From positions 4,040,001-4,104,000 of the forward strand of contig NC_135726.1 in NCBI RefSeq assembly GCF_964656455.1: a DNA stretch of 64,000 nucleotides, in the 5' to 3' direction. A program made the translations under genes and the position numbers. This stretch comes from Halichoerus grypus (taxonomy: Eukaryota > Chordata > Mammalia > Carnivora > Phocidae). The stretch's first letter is position 1. Every line of letters starts with the position of its first letter. Positions 42,790-53,795 of this stretch are shown in pieces. The notes under the pieces are model-generated. The model was not told the DNA's origin. It saw only the letters and a program-made list of their open reading frames with translations, and ran no database searches.

Positions 42790-45700
42790 CTTGCTTTGTA
42801 ACAAATTACCCAAAACGTTGCATCTTAAAACCACCATTGTATTTTGCTCATACTTTTGTAGGTCAGGCATCTGGGAAAGGCCTGGTTGCATGGTTCTTGC
42901 TTAGGGGTCTCTCGTGTGGTTGCCATCAGATGTTGGCTGGGGTGGCAGCATCTGAGGGCTCAGTTGGGCTGGACATCCAAGCTGTCACCCACGTGGCGGG
43001 AGCTCAGCAGGACGGCTCAACTGATCTGCCCCCACGTGGTTTTTCCTGGAAGGCAGTCTCGGGATAGTCAGAATTTTACTTCCCCCACAACAAGCCTCCC
43101 AAGAGAAGCGGGTGGAAGGTGCATGGCCTTTTATGACCCGGCATTGGAAATCAGAGAACATCACTTCAGCTGTCCTCCTAGTTGAATCACAGAGCCTGCC
43201 AAGGGTCAGGGAGAGAAGACACAGATCACCCTTCTCAACAGGTGAAGATCAAAGAATTTGCAGACAAGATACGTGGAATTTGGAGACACAGCCTGGCACC
43301 GAGCAGATACTCGATAAAAGATAATCCATCCTTCTTATGGGGCTAAGCTAGGCAGTCCAGGGGAGTGAGCATCATCCTTGCATGTCCGTGGAGGAGTTCC
43401 GATCCTGACTCCACCATGCACCAGCTGTGTGTGTCTTTTCTCAAGTCACCTGACCTGAGTGACAACAGCCTCCCAGGCTCCAAAGGGGCAGGCTGAGTCT
43501 GCAGCCTGCTGGTTGGTGCCACCGTTTGGCACCAGTCAGGGTGGGACCCAATCCCAACTCCTCTACCTCCAAGCCCCTGGCCTGTGCTCAGCTCCCCATC
43601 TGTGAACTGAGGGTAACGACAATGGCGTCTTTCTATGGGCTGCCTTTAAAACATTAAATGGTTTAAAGGCATACATTAATTAATGAAAAATTAGAACAGG
43701 GTCTGGCACATGGCAAGAATTAGTTAGTATTATTGTTATTAGAGTCAACAAACTAAGAGACAGATAATTTTAATCTTGATCAACAATTTTCCATCACTGT
43801 GCAATCTTAGAATCCAATTTCCAGAAAGTAATATTTGAATTCGAGTAAGATGATGTGTCACGGGGAATGTGGGTTCCTGAGAAGCTCTGAACATGGGAAA
43901 GGGCCAAGATGCACCCAGGAGTCCTCCTGGGAAGGGAATGACCACTTGGATCCTTGGAAATCCCAGTAAAGGATCCTGTCTGCTGGCCAGGCAGGAGTCA
44001 AGTCATGGAGCGTTTGAGACAAAGGAAAAGGTCTTTGTGGTTAGAACGCAGCCCCAGCCTGGAAGGGGGAGCACACAGGCCTGGTCTCAACATCAGGGAG
44101 AGGTTCCAGCCCTCTGTCCACCTGCTGCCTCAGAACCGGGGCGGGAAGCTGACAGGAAGGCCACACGAAGAAGTGCAAAACAGTGGGTGACACCAGATGG
44201 TCCCGAGGATTTCACCACTTGGAGCACAGACCAGGTCTTTCTCTCCTATCTCGATGAGGCTGCCACAGGACTGGTGGGTCTTGGACTCACACCAACATCT
44301 TCTTCACCAGCTGACCAGCTATTTTCATCAGAAGATCTTGGGCTGGACATCAAGTTCCAGCTTCTCTGTCTGTTCCTGCCACACCCATTCAGCAGCTACA
44401 GAGTGTTGGTGAGCCTTCATTTGCATGAAAGACTGCTAACAATTTGAGACAAGGAGACATGGGTGGGGGTACCATTTTGTGATGGGCATGGTGTAGAAAG
44501 AGGAACCAAAAGTGGGAAAGAGGTGTCACCGTCAGGAAAGACGGTAACACCTCTGGGTTAACAGGTACCAATCATGGGGTCCTCCAGGATCTGAGTGGGA
44601 TGGGTTTGCTTGACTTGCTGCTGAGGAACGGTACGGGGTGAGTTCCACATCTTCTATTGGTGGGCAACTCTTTGGGGGCAGTGTGGGCCCTGCTGGTGGG
44701 GAGATCTGGGGCAAGGTCTTGATCGATTAAAGTTGTAAAAGAAATGCCCCCAAGTTAGTGTAGGCAGAGAAGAGGGCTTCTGGAAAGAAGGTAGCTTAAT
44801 GTGGAACCCAAGGACAGTCCAGACCCTCAAAGAACTAGAATTAGCTGTGGAGGGTGTCAGGCCTTCCGGCAGTCCTTGGTGAGCATTTCTCCGCACTGAT
44901 TTGGGGTCCCTTCCTTTTTCCTCTGTGGCCAGGTCTTGCCCACTCCCCGTGGACATGACCATCCCTCCAGCATGACTTCACATCCGCCTAGTTCCACGGA
45001 CCAGCTCAGGCTGTGCCCGGGCACCTCCCAGTTCCGGTTCCTGGACACAGAACCTACTTGGCCCTGTCGGTAGCTGATGTCCACCCCTGGTCAATCACGT
45101 GCGACCCAGGGGGCATTGCCAGGCAACATGAGCGTGACGGAAGGCACTGTGAGCTGGGGAGGAGGGGACGCACCCGAAGGTCAGACTGATGGAGATGGCT
45201 CAAGGCTGAGTCTTCACATCCTTACGAAAGGGCAGAACCCGACTTTGTAATTTCATGGAACTCCTTGCTCACGCTGCTTTGAAGCCATTAACCTGGGTCA
45301 GCCCAGACCGATGTCCAAAACACGCCCGCGTTCCCGCGCTCCCAGGGGTTTCTGCACCCTTTGGTCTCCCCGATCTCCAAACACAGGAGCCAGAGAACAC
45401 CGAGGACCATGACTGGAAACTGCTCAGGAAATCCAGCTCTTTTGGCAAACGCTGCCACGGTGATTGCTTTCTCCCTCAGTGACAAGCAGGCTTTTCCAGA
45501 GGAGGCCTGGCCCTGAGTTTCACGCCCAGGGTGTGGTGTTTCCGGAAGATTCTAAACCTTTCTGTCTGCCTGGGAGGAAGCCAAGTCTCCGGATGCTGCT
45601 CATTCTCCCATGTCCCCCAGGGCATGTGCTGGGTCCTTCTGTGAGCTGGAGCCCTCCTCGCTGAGGCCAGGAATGGAAACACAGCACGACTCCCCTCCTG

Positions 45701-46054
45701 CTGGGGAGGGGCCCTCACCCCCCTCCTCACGGCACTGAGCTTGCAGATCCCCTGTGGGGCCTCGAATCCAAGCTCTGTCACACCTGCCTTGACCTCTCTG
45801 TCCCCCAGGGTCCTCCCCTGTAAATGGCAGTAGCAACAGGCCACGTCACAGAGCTGTGGCGGGAAACAAGCTAACTGCTGAGAATCCTTAGGATCATCCT
45901 GTCCATGTTTGCTCTCCAAGTTGTCCACACTCCTGTTTCTATGAACACTGCCCCTGCCAAGCATGACCTCCTCCGGGGCACCCTCCCTAATCACCCCCGC
46001 CCCAGGAAGCAAGCAAATAAGGAGTTTGTGGTCAAAGACTGAAAAGCAGGGTAT
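42790..46054. other. intergenic segment, mostly unrecognised
   Basis: A degraded repeat about 42790-43130 (ctttgtaacaaattacccaa onward) and a MIR about 43380-43740. 43800-46050 is largely unique and contains a 184-codon ORF (43893-44447, plus) with no recognised domain. No supported gene. Confidence 0.6.
43380..43740 (+). mobile_element. MIR-like segment(s)
   Basis: Contains cctgactccaccatgcacca, ttctcaagtcacctgacctg, then ctccccatctgtgaactgag, tttaaaacattaaatggttt and cagggtctggcacatggcaa; probably two MIR pieces. Confidence 0.6.
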
Positions 46055-46340
46055 ATGGATGCACTGGTTTCCTGGGGCTGGTAACAAATGACCACCAACA
46101 GGGGACTGAAAGCAACAGGAATTTGTTCTCTCCCAGAACCCAGAGTCTGAAATCAAGGTGTTGGCAGGGCCATGTTCCCTCTGGAGCCGGAATGGGAGGA
46201 TTCCCGCCTCTTCCAGCTTCTGATCTGTCCATGTCTCCTCTTCTTAGAAGGAGCCAACAGCCAGCACCAACGTGCAGTTTTGAGTGCACCATCTTGGAAT
46301 GGGTCCTCCGGATCCAGTGGACACATGAGCAAAATAAAAG
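46055..46340 (-). repeat. old interspersed repeat (unnamed family, reverse copy)
   Basis: Reads ctggtttcctggggctggta, acaaatgaccaccaacaggg, gaaatcaaggtgttggcagg, gccatgttccctctggagcc. It is the reverse complement of the family seen at 27945-28230. Confidence 0.65.
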
Positions 46341-47514
46341 ACTGCTGTGCTCCAAGCCGCCAGGGGCTGGGATGGTCTCTTGTGCAGCAACAGACAAAAG
46401 AATAAGAAGGATGAACACCCTGCGGGGCACACGGCAGGAACTCACCGATGCTTGCTGACTAGAACAGAGCCCTCTCCGACTCCCGAGAAACTAGCCAACA
46501 CTGGCAATAACCCAGAGCCATTAATAAATAGAATGTGCCAGCACTCTGTCTTCCTTCTCACCTAAACCAAGGTAAACTGAGACTTTTATTTCCAAGTGAT
46601 GGGGTGGCACCAGTGTTCCTGTTAAATAGGCCATACCGGCCCCTGATGGAGCACAGACCTCCCACGGCCAGTGGCCGGCTTTGGCTGGGTAAGTGAATTC
46701 ATGAGACCTGCAGACATGCAAGGCCTAGCAGGTGCTTCGACCTGGGGACACGTGGAAGAAGGACCTCATCCTGTGTGCAGGTATTTCAGATCACTGCCAC
46801 CAGCTCAATGACTGGGGGCTGGTGCTCATTAGGTCCTGCTTTCACCCCAAGTCAAAACTGAAAATGTCTCTTCAAAAGAGAAATGCCCGTGTAAATCATT
46901 ACAGATAATTATAATGACAGCTCCCAAGGAAACCCACATCCCCGTGCCCTGCCCCTTGTAGTGTGACTCTGTCCCTTGTCTCATCAGGAGGTGGACTCGA
47001 TCTCCCTTGTACGTGGACTGGCCGTGTGATTTACTTTGGCCAACAGATTATGGTGGAAGTGAGGAGTACCCGTTCCAAGCCTGGGACTTAAGGGGTCTGC
47101 AGCCTCTGCTCTGCTCTCTCAGACCCAGGGACAGCTGTGCTCTAGAGAGGCCCAGTCTAGCCTTCTGGAGCACGAAAGGCCACATGCAGGCAAATGAAGG
47201 CACCTGAACTGACAGCTAGCACCAACTGCCTGGCGTTCAGATGAGTGGCCTTGGACCTTCAGCCCTACTCAAGCTGTCAGCCACCTGCGGCCGCAGGAGT
47301 GAGCCCAGCAAGATCACAGAAGGACCATCTGATCGCCCCCTACAGAGCATGAGAATTATACACTGTCACCGTTTGAAGCCCCTCCAGCTCGGGATGCTTT
47401 GTTATGCAGCAAACACTAACAGATCATGTCCTGGGATGACAAACATTGTCAAGGAGAGATGATTCTGAAGGCCAAACATTTCTCCTCTAAACAGCCACCT
47501 GTCTGGTAAAAATT
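46341..47514. other. intergenic segment, mostly unrecognised
   Basis: Contains a diverged repeat-like stretch at 46970-47190 (tggactggccgtgtgattta, ctttggccaacagatta) of a type that recurs near 51985-52080. Nothing else recognised. Confidence 0.5.
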
Positions 47515-47855
47515 AGCCTGAATTGTGCCCCCCTCCACCCCCAAAGTCACATTTGAAGTCCTAGCCCCCAGTGCCTGAGAGGGGCACCGTATTTGGAGAC
47601 AGGTCTTTAAAAAGATAATTAAGAAAGGCACCTGGCTGGCTCTGGTGGAGCCTGGGACGCTTGATCTCAGGATTGTAAGTTTGAGCCCCACATTGAGTGT
47701 AAAGACTACTTAAAAATAATAAAATCTTTAAAAAAAAAAAAAGTAATTAAAATGAGGTCATCGTCATGACCAGTGTCAAATAAATTTCTGTTGTTTAAGC
47801 CCCCAGTCTGCGGGACTTAGTTTATGGCAAAACAAGCCAATACAAGTTGCTAAGC
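47515..47855 (+). repeat. old interspersed repeat, split by a short Can-SINE
   Basis: Left part: ctgaattgtgcccccctcca to aaaaagataattaag. Right part: aattaaaatgaggtcatcgt to ctgttgtttaagcccccag and caagccaatac. The middle of the family unit is missing after the SINE, so this copy is also internally deleted. Confidence 0.65.
47626..47742 (+). mobile_element. short-form Can-SINE
   Basis: Head ggcacctggctggctctggt, then gcttgatctcaggattgtaa, gtttgagccccacattgagt, and a tail taaaaataataaaatcttt plus an A run. It lacks the CT-rich middle of the longer copies. It interrupts the old repeat 47515-47855. Confidence 0.85.
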
Positions 47856-48059
47856 AGCTCAGGCCGAGGTCCCCCCTTCCTACTCATCCACACCTTCGAG
47901 TTGGAAATTTGCATTGACCTTGGCTCAACCCCGCTTTGTCATCAGAGGACAGGGAACCGTTCCCTTCTCTAAGGGCCCTACTGGCCTCCAGCTCTGAGCC
48001 CCCATCTGATGCTCAGGTGCCCACTCAGTACTCGTGGAATAAGAACTTCTAATATGACC

Positions 48060-48190
48060 CGTGTCCCCTGTCGTGCAGTCCTCACACTTACTGCAGGGCA
48101 TGTGCTGTTTTCTGCCCTCTCACTTGAAGGAACCGAGGCCCAGAGGGGCTGCCCAACCTGCCCGTGCATGCATAGCTGAGGTTGTGAAGC
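48060..48190 (-). mobile_element. MIR fragment
   Basis: Contains ctcacttgaaggaaccgagg, cccagaggggctgcccaacc, catgcatagctgaggttgtg. Confidence 0.55.
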
Positions 48191-48281
48191 GCAGAACCTC
48201 CAGGCCACAGTCTCCAGCACAGCCGAATGGTGGCCCCCAAAGGCGTCCCCTCCTCCTCCCGGGCCTCCGTGAATGTTGTCA

Positions 48282-48700
48282 CATGATGAGTTCGTTTCCT
48301 GGGGCTGCTGTGACCAAAAGCCACAAAGGTGGGGTGCACAGAGGCGGTAAACAACAGAAACGTGTGCTCCCCCAGTTTCAGAGGCCAGAAGTCCAAAATC
48401 AAGGTGTCAGTGGGCCTTTCTCTCAGCTCCTGCTGGTCGCGGGCGATCCCTGGCATTCCGTGTCTCCTCTGCCCCCAGCTTCTGCCCCTGTCTTCATGTG
48501 GCCGTGTTCCCTGTGCATCCTGGTCCCCATGTCCCTTCCCTTACAAAGATGCTGGTGCCTAGATCAGGGTGCGTCCTAATCCAGCACGATCTCACAAGTG
48601 TGCAGACCCTACTTCCAATAAGGTCACATTCTGAGGGTCCGAGTGGACAGGAATTTTGGGGGGGGGAGTCAGGAATTCTGTTCCACCCACTATACATTGT
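48282..48700 (-). repeat. old interspersed repeat (reverse copy, left arm of head-to-head pair)
   Basis: Reads gtttcctggggctgctgtga, ccagtttcagaggccagaag, tccaaaatcaaggtgtcagt, cgtcctaatccagcacgatc, taaggtcacattctgagggt. Confidence 0.7.
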
Positions 48701-48704
48701 AAAA

Positions 48705-49112
48705 GGGACTCCGCTGATGTGATTAAGGATCTTGAAGCGAGGAGATTAGCCTGCATTACCCCATGGGTCCAATGTGATCACGGAGGTCCTTATAAGAGGG
48801 AAGCAGGGGTCAGAGGTCAGAAAGGGGAAGGTACGTGGTGACAGAGGCAGAGGTGGGAGTGACATGCACTGAAGGTGGAGGAGGGGCCACGAGCCAAGGG
48901 ACACCCGGCGCCTTTGGAAGCTGGAGGAGGCCAGGAAGCAGACTCTCCCCTGGCGCCCCCAGAAGGAACACAGTCCTGCCGACACCTTGACTTGAGCCCC
49001 TTGAGACCCATTTCGGACTTCTGACCTACAGGACTTGAGATAGTGAATTTGCGTTGTTTTGAGCCGCTAAAGCTGTGGTGACTTGTCACAGCAACCGCAG
49101 GACACTAACACA
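48705..49112 (+). repeat. old interspersed repeat (plus copy, right arm of head-to-head pair)
   Basis: Reads gatgtgattaaggatcttga, gaggtccttataagagggaa, cgacaccttgacttgagccc, gttgttttgagccgctaaag, gcaaccgcaggacactaaca. It is a different subfamily from its left neighbour. Confidence 0.7.
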
Positions 49113-49984
49113 GACCCAGGATCAGCTGCATCCGTGCAAGGGCTTGGGTGGCTGCAGAGCCGGGCCAGGGGCCCCTGCACCGCCCCTCAAGGGGGAAACC
49201 ACCATGAATCAGCAGAACGCCGTGGAAGGCCAGGGCAGCCAGCCGGCTCGCAGACCACACAGCGCTCGGCGCAGCCCTGAGTCATCTGGCTCCGAGAGGC
49301 GCCTCCTTACAGCCTCTTTACCAGAAATGCCCTGGATTTGCCCTGATTATTTTCCTAGTGATCGAGTAACACTTTCCAGATGCAACGCGGACAGTGGCCA
49401 GTCTCAGAATTCGCGTGGTCTGGGAGGTCCACGCAAGCCACGCTGGTGGGCTCTTCAAGTCCTCCTGGCCATCACGGCACCCCCAGTGCCCTTGAGTGCC
49501 TGCAGCATCCTGGTGGGCAGCAGCCGGCCCGCCACCACCCGGGGAGCCCGGACACGCCTGCAGAAGCCCTCACCAGGCTGGACTGGCAAAGGGGCCGAGG
49601 CTGTGGGCAGAGAGCCCAGCGCATCCTCACTGTCTCCCCCCGAGCCGCCATCCTCTGTGCATTTCTCACCTCCGTGGGACGGGGCAGCTACTCAGAGGTG
49701 TGTGTTTACCTTCTGCAAAGGGTGAGTGGGGTGGTGCCGGGAGCAGTACTTAACTTAAACCTGACAATAAGCAGTACCCCAGTTTCTTATCTGACCTCAT
49801 CTCCATTCATGGGAAAGTCTCTGGTCCCAGGTCCATGGATGTGCCATCTGGAGCCTCTCACTGCTGTGTCTCCCTCAGCTCTCCCCTTCCTGAGATGCCA
49901 ACTGGGGTGGGGGGTGGGGTCCTCATGGTTTTGATGGGGGACAGCCCACCCCCAGCCCTCCAGATCTGTTTACAAGACAGGAGG
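49113..49984. other. intergenic, unrecognised
   Basis: GC-rich, with overlapping ORFs in several frames (longest 216 codons at 49075-49725, plus) that show no recognisable domain. I do not call a gene. Confidence 0.5.
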
Positions 49985-50430
49985 CAAGATTAATGTCCTG
50001 GGACTGCCGTAACAAATGACCACAAACTGGGGGTGCTTAAGACAACACCCCCAGTTTGTGTTTACTCTCTCCCAGTTCTGGAGGCCTCAAGTCCAAAATC
50101 AAGGTGTTGGCAGGGCCATGCACCCTCCAAAGGATCTAGAGGAAAATACTTCCTGCCTTTTCCAGCTTCTGGTGGCTCCAGGTGTCCCCTGTGGCCACGT
50201 CACCCCAACCTCTGCCCCCCATCCTCATGTGGCCTCCTCCTCTTCCTATAACGACACTCATCATTGCATTTAGGGCCCAACCAGGTGGTCCAGGACGAAC
50301 TCAGCTTGGGACCTGCTACTGAATCACATCTGCAGACTCTTCCCAAACATGGTCACATTCACAGATTCTGGGAATTAGCACTTGGATATATCTTTTTAGG
50401 GCCCCACTCAACCAGGACAGCAAGCGTGGG
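49985..50430 (-). repeat. old interspersed repeat (reverse copy with a hairpin)
   Basis: Reads ctgggactgccgtaacaaat, tggaggcctcaagtccaaaa, tcaaggtgttggcagggcca, cattgcatttagggcccaac, aacatggtcacattcacaga. It carries a perfect 15-bp inverted repeat at 50021-50060 that is not a normal part of the family. Confidence 0.7.
50021..50060. repeat. perfect 15-bp inverted repeat (hairpin)
   Basis: The left arm cacaaactgggggtg (50021-50035) pairs exactly with cacccccagtttgtg (50046-50060) across a 10-nt spacer. Confidence 0.95.
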
Positions 50431-52922
50431 CTCACCTCTAGCTGGTCTTGACCCTAACCAGGCCATACCAGCAGCTGAGGCTTACGCCGCCAGCCACCCC
50501 CCGCCTGCCGTTGGAGCTGGACCACGGTGCACAGAGGTCTCCCCTCCACATCACACATTGTGGGGTGGCTCTCACCACCCCCATCTCCTGTCATCTCCCC
50601 ACTCCCTGGCTGGAACTGGGAGGGAAGGATTTCCCACCTTCTTGTGCCGCAAGGATGCCTCTTCCATGAAGCGCTGGACTTTATCTCCTCTCTGGCTGGT
50701 GATCAGCTTGACGGTCAAGTTCAACAGGTGTGATTCCTGATGCCCAAGTGGGAAGGGAGCTAAAGGGACTTAGGAAACTCTTCTTTTACCCACTTCAGCT
50801 TTCAGGACTCGATAAGGACATAAAAGCGAAACCCACACTCTTCGTCTCTTGCTGAGCTCCTGCTAAGGAAGCCCAGTCCCCCCAAGGCAGAAGCAGCCTC
50901 CATTGAGCAGAGAAAGGGTCATGTACCTCGAGACACAAAAGAGGAAGGCAGAGCCATGTGTTCTGAAGACCTGATCCCCTTCCTCTGGCCCCCCTTCTCA
51001 CCAGCAGGAGGCCTCAGGGGCGGTTTTAAATCAACCCTACAAGAGGTCACCTCTATACACAATGAAGCGCACACAGCCTGAGGAGTTCTGACAAACGTCT
51101 CCACCCGCGTAATGGCAACCACCACACTGGATGTTTCCACCGCCTCGTGGCCCTCCGGAGTCGACCCCCCCCCACGCCCCCACCCCCGCCCAGCTCTGCC
51201 AGGTCTCGAATGTCAAATAACTGGAACCACACGGCGTGTTGAGAACTGCTCTTGATCTTTCCCTTCCCCTACAAGAGAGCACATTCAAGCCTCCAGCTCA
51301 TCAAGCTTGGCCCATGAGGAAAGACTTTAAATAAAAATTCACAGACTTGTATGTTAAAAAAAACAAACACCCCAAACCTGTTTCGCTAGGTTGTTGTAAG
51401 GTTCGGATGCGATCAGGTGTAGGAAGTACCTGACACTTACTTAAAAGCTTATAAATGACAGCCGTCATTATTGCGCCTGCTCTTTGCTCACTTTGCAGCC
51501 AGAAGTATCATCGGAAGACCCAAGCCCAACTGAGACACCCCAGTGCTCACAGACCGCAGCTGGCTTCATTACTGGCAGCTTTCTGGTCATCTCCCTCTCC
51601 TGCACCCGACCCCTTACCCCGCCTGCAGATACTTACACCCAACTTCTTCCTGCCCTCTGAACCCACGGGGGCCTTTTGCACCCCTGGGCCTTTGCACATG
51701 CTCTACCCCCTCCCCCTGGGGAACACCACCCCACCTCTTAAGACCCAGCACAAACGCGACCTGCTCTGTGAAGATATGTGGCTGGTGGGCTGCAGCTGCT
51801 GACAACTCTGTCTTCCTTAGCATCGAGCGCTTCCTCTCTTTGTGCATTTATCATGCAAATTACTTTACTCAGCTGTGTAAGGTAAACTGAGCCATTGGTC
51901 CCAGTTCTTCACCCTGCTAGATGACTGTTCTACAGCCCCATCACCTTGGGGCTTACCATGGCCTTCTGGTAGGCAGAGAGTACTCTTCACCTCTTGACTT
52001 TGAATTTGGCAGTGTGACTTGTTTTGACCAATGGGCTTCTGCCATGGCCACAAGGAGACCATGCCCCCCACGTGACCCCTGGAGAACTGGGCACAGAACC
52101 AAGATGTGTGGAGTAGAACTGGATCCAACCTGCAGCTCAGAGGCAAGCCCTGCTGAACCTGGCCTAGACCAGCTGACCCCACTGTCCTCACTCTCAGCTG
52201 AGCCGCACACCTGGGAGCAAGACAGAGGCACAGAGTTACGGGTGCCTCATCACTCAGCATCACTATGCAACAGCTGCCTGTCCCCTCACCTCTTTTTATG
52301 ACAAGCATGTGTAAGAGACCGTGTCTCACCCCCTCTGCCTCCGGAGCACCAGCACAGGGCTCACAGTTGAAGGGGAAGATGTTTTAGAAGGCCTTGTGAA
52401 GTTACCCATCACTCATTTCAGCCACTGGGAAGGAAAGATAGAACTAGGAGATCTAAGCAAGATGGGCCATCCCTGGGATAGCTTAGGGGTTAAGACCACA
52501 GGTTCTGATCAGTAGACACCCCAAGCTTAAATCCCAGCAGCTTCCTTAAGGGCCTGAGCCTCATAAAGTAGGGCTAATAACAGTGTGAATCCCAGAGTGT
52601 TGTTGGGAGTAGATGAATTAATGTGGGTAAAGAGCTGGACAGGGCCTGGCACACTGTCAGCCCCAAAATGCTCCCTAGAATTGCTATGGCAGAGAGACTT
52701 GCAAGCTCACCCAAGAACTGCACTTAACCAGGGTAAGAACTGGAAAACTCTAGTTGAGAGAAATATCCTTTGGCAAGGGCAGTTTTGGAGCATGCAATCT
52801 GCAGCTTCCCACCTTAGCATGAGGGAAGGAAGGAGAACCACAGGGAAGGGGAGCAGAGGTGAGAACGTCATTCCTGATGACCTAGTCTCCCCCTAATTTC
52901 CAGAACTCTCCACTTTGCTCCT
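50431..52922. other. intergenic segment with MIRs
   Basis: MIR tail at about 51375-51485 (gttgttgtaaggttcggatg, aagtacctgacacttactta) and a MIR at about 52475-52690. A diverged repeat at about 51940-52080 (ggcagtgtgacttgttttga, ccaatgggcttctg). The rest is unrecognised. Confidence 0.6.
52475..52690 (+). mobile_element. MIR
   Basis: Contains taggggttaagaccacaggt, taaatcccagcagcttcctt, gtgttgttgggagtagatga, gacagggcctggcacactgt. Confidence 0.75.
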
Positions 52923-53322
52923 TTGATGATTCCAATCACAGATACTGCAACTGTGAGCTTAAGGAATAAAATGCTTCTAGTGTTAAGTGTATTCGGTTTC
53001 CTAATGGTAACCAGAGGCAAATCCAAATATGCATCGTTACTGTTGACCTTTTCCTTAACCAATCTTCTTGTAATTGGTCTTGTTATTTTAGGGAAAACCT
53101 CTACTTTCTATACATCCCTAATGAACTTTCAACTTTTTAAATATCTCCAAGCAAATAATAAAGACAAATTGGAATCAGAGAAGCCATGCAATTAATCTAA
53201 AAGAAGACAGGAAAAACGAGACCAAAGTAACAAAGAAGAGATGAGACAAATTGAAAACAAGGAGCAAGATGGCAGGTTCACCTCCAACTATGCTAAAGTT
53301 TGTATTAAATGTAAATGGTCTA

Positions 53323-53527
53323 GGGCGCCTGGGTGGCTCAGTTGGTTGGGCGACTGCCTTCGGCTCAGGTCATGATCCTGGAGTCCCGGGATCGAGTCCC
53401 GCATCGGGCTCCCTGCTCAGCAGGGAGTATGCTTCTCCCTCTGACCCTCTTCCCTCTCGTGCTCTCTATCTCTCATTCTCTCTCTCTCAAATAAATAAAT
53501 AAAATCTTTAAAAATAAATAAATAAAT
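53323..53527 (+). mobile_element. Can-SINE with 16-bp target-site duplication
   Basis: Head gggcgcctgggtggctcagt, core gtcccgggatcgagtcccgc, tail of aaataaataaaatctttaaa. The flank aaatgtaaatggtcta occurs at 53307-53322 and 53528-53543. Inserted in L1 sequence. Confidence 0.95.
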
Positions 53528-53594
53528 AAATGTAAATGGTCTAAACAATCCAACTGAAATGCAGAGGTTATCAGATTGGATAAAAAGGCAGGGT

Positions 53595-53795
53595 GCGGTG
53601 AGCCTGGGTGGCTCAGTCATTAAGCGCCTGCCTTCAGCTCGGGTCATGATCCCAGGGTCCCGGGATCGAGCCCCGCATCAGGCTCCCTGCTCCGCGGGAA
53701 GCCTGCTTCTTCCTCTCCCACTCCCCGATTGTGTTCCCTCTCTTGCTGTGTCTCTCTCTGTCAAATAAATAAATAAATAAGATCTTTAAAAAAAG
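53595..53795 (+). mobile_element. Can-SINE with 13-bp target-site duplication
   Basis: Head gcctgggtggctcagtcatt, core tcccgggatcgagccccgca, tail aaataaataaataagatctt. The flank aaaaaggcagggt occurs at 53582-53594 and 53796-53808. Its head ends lack the usual ggggc (reads gcggtga). Confidence 0.95.
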
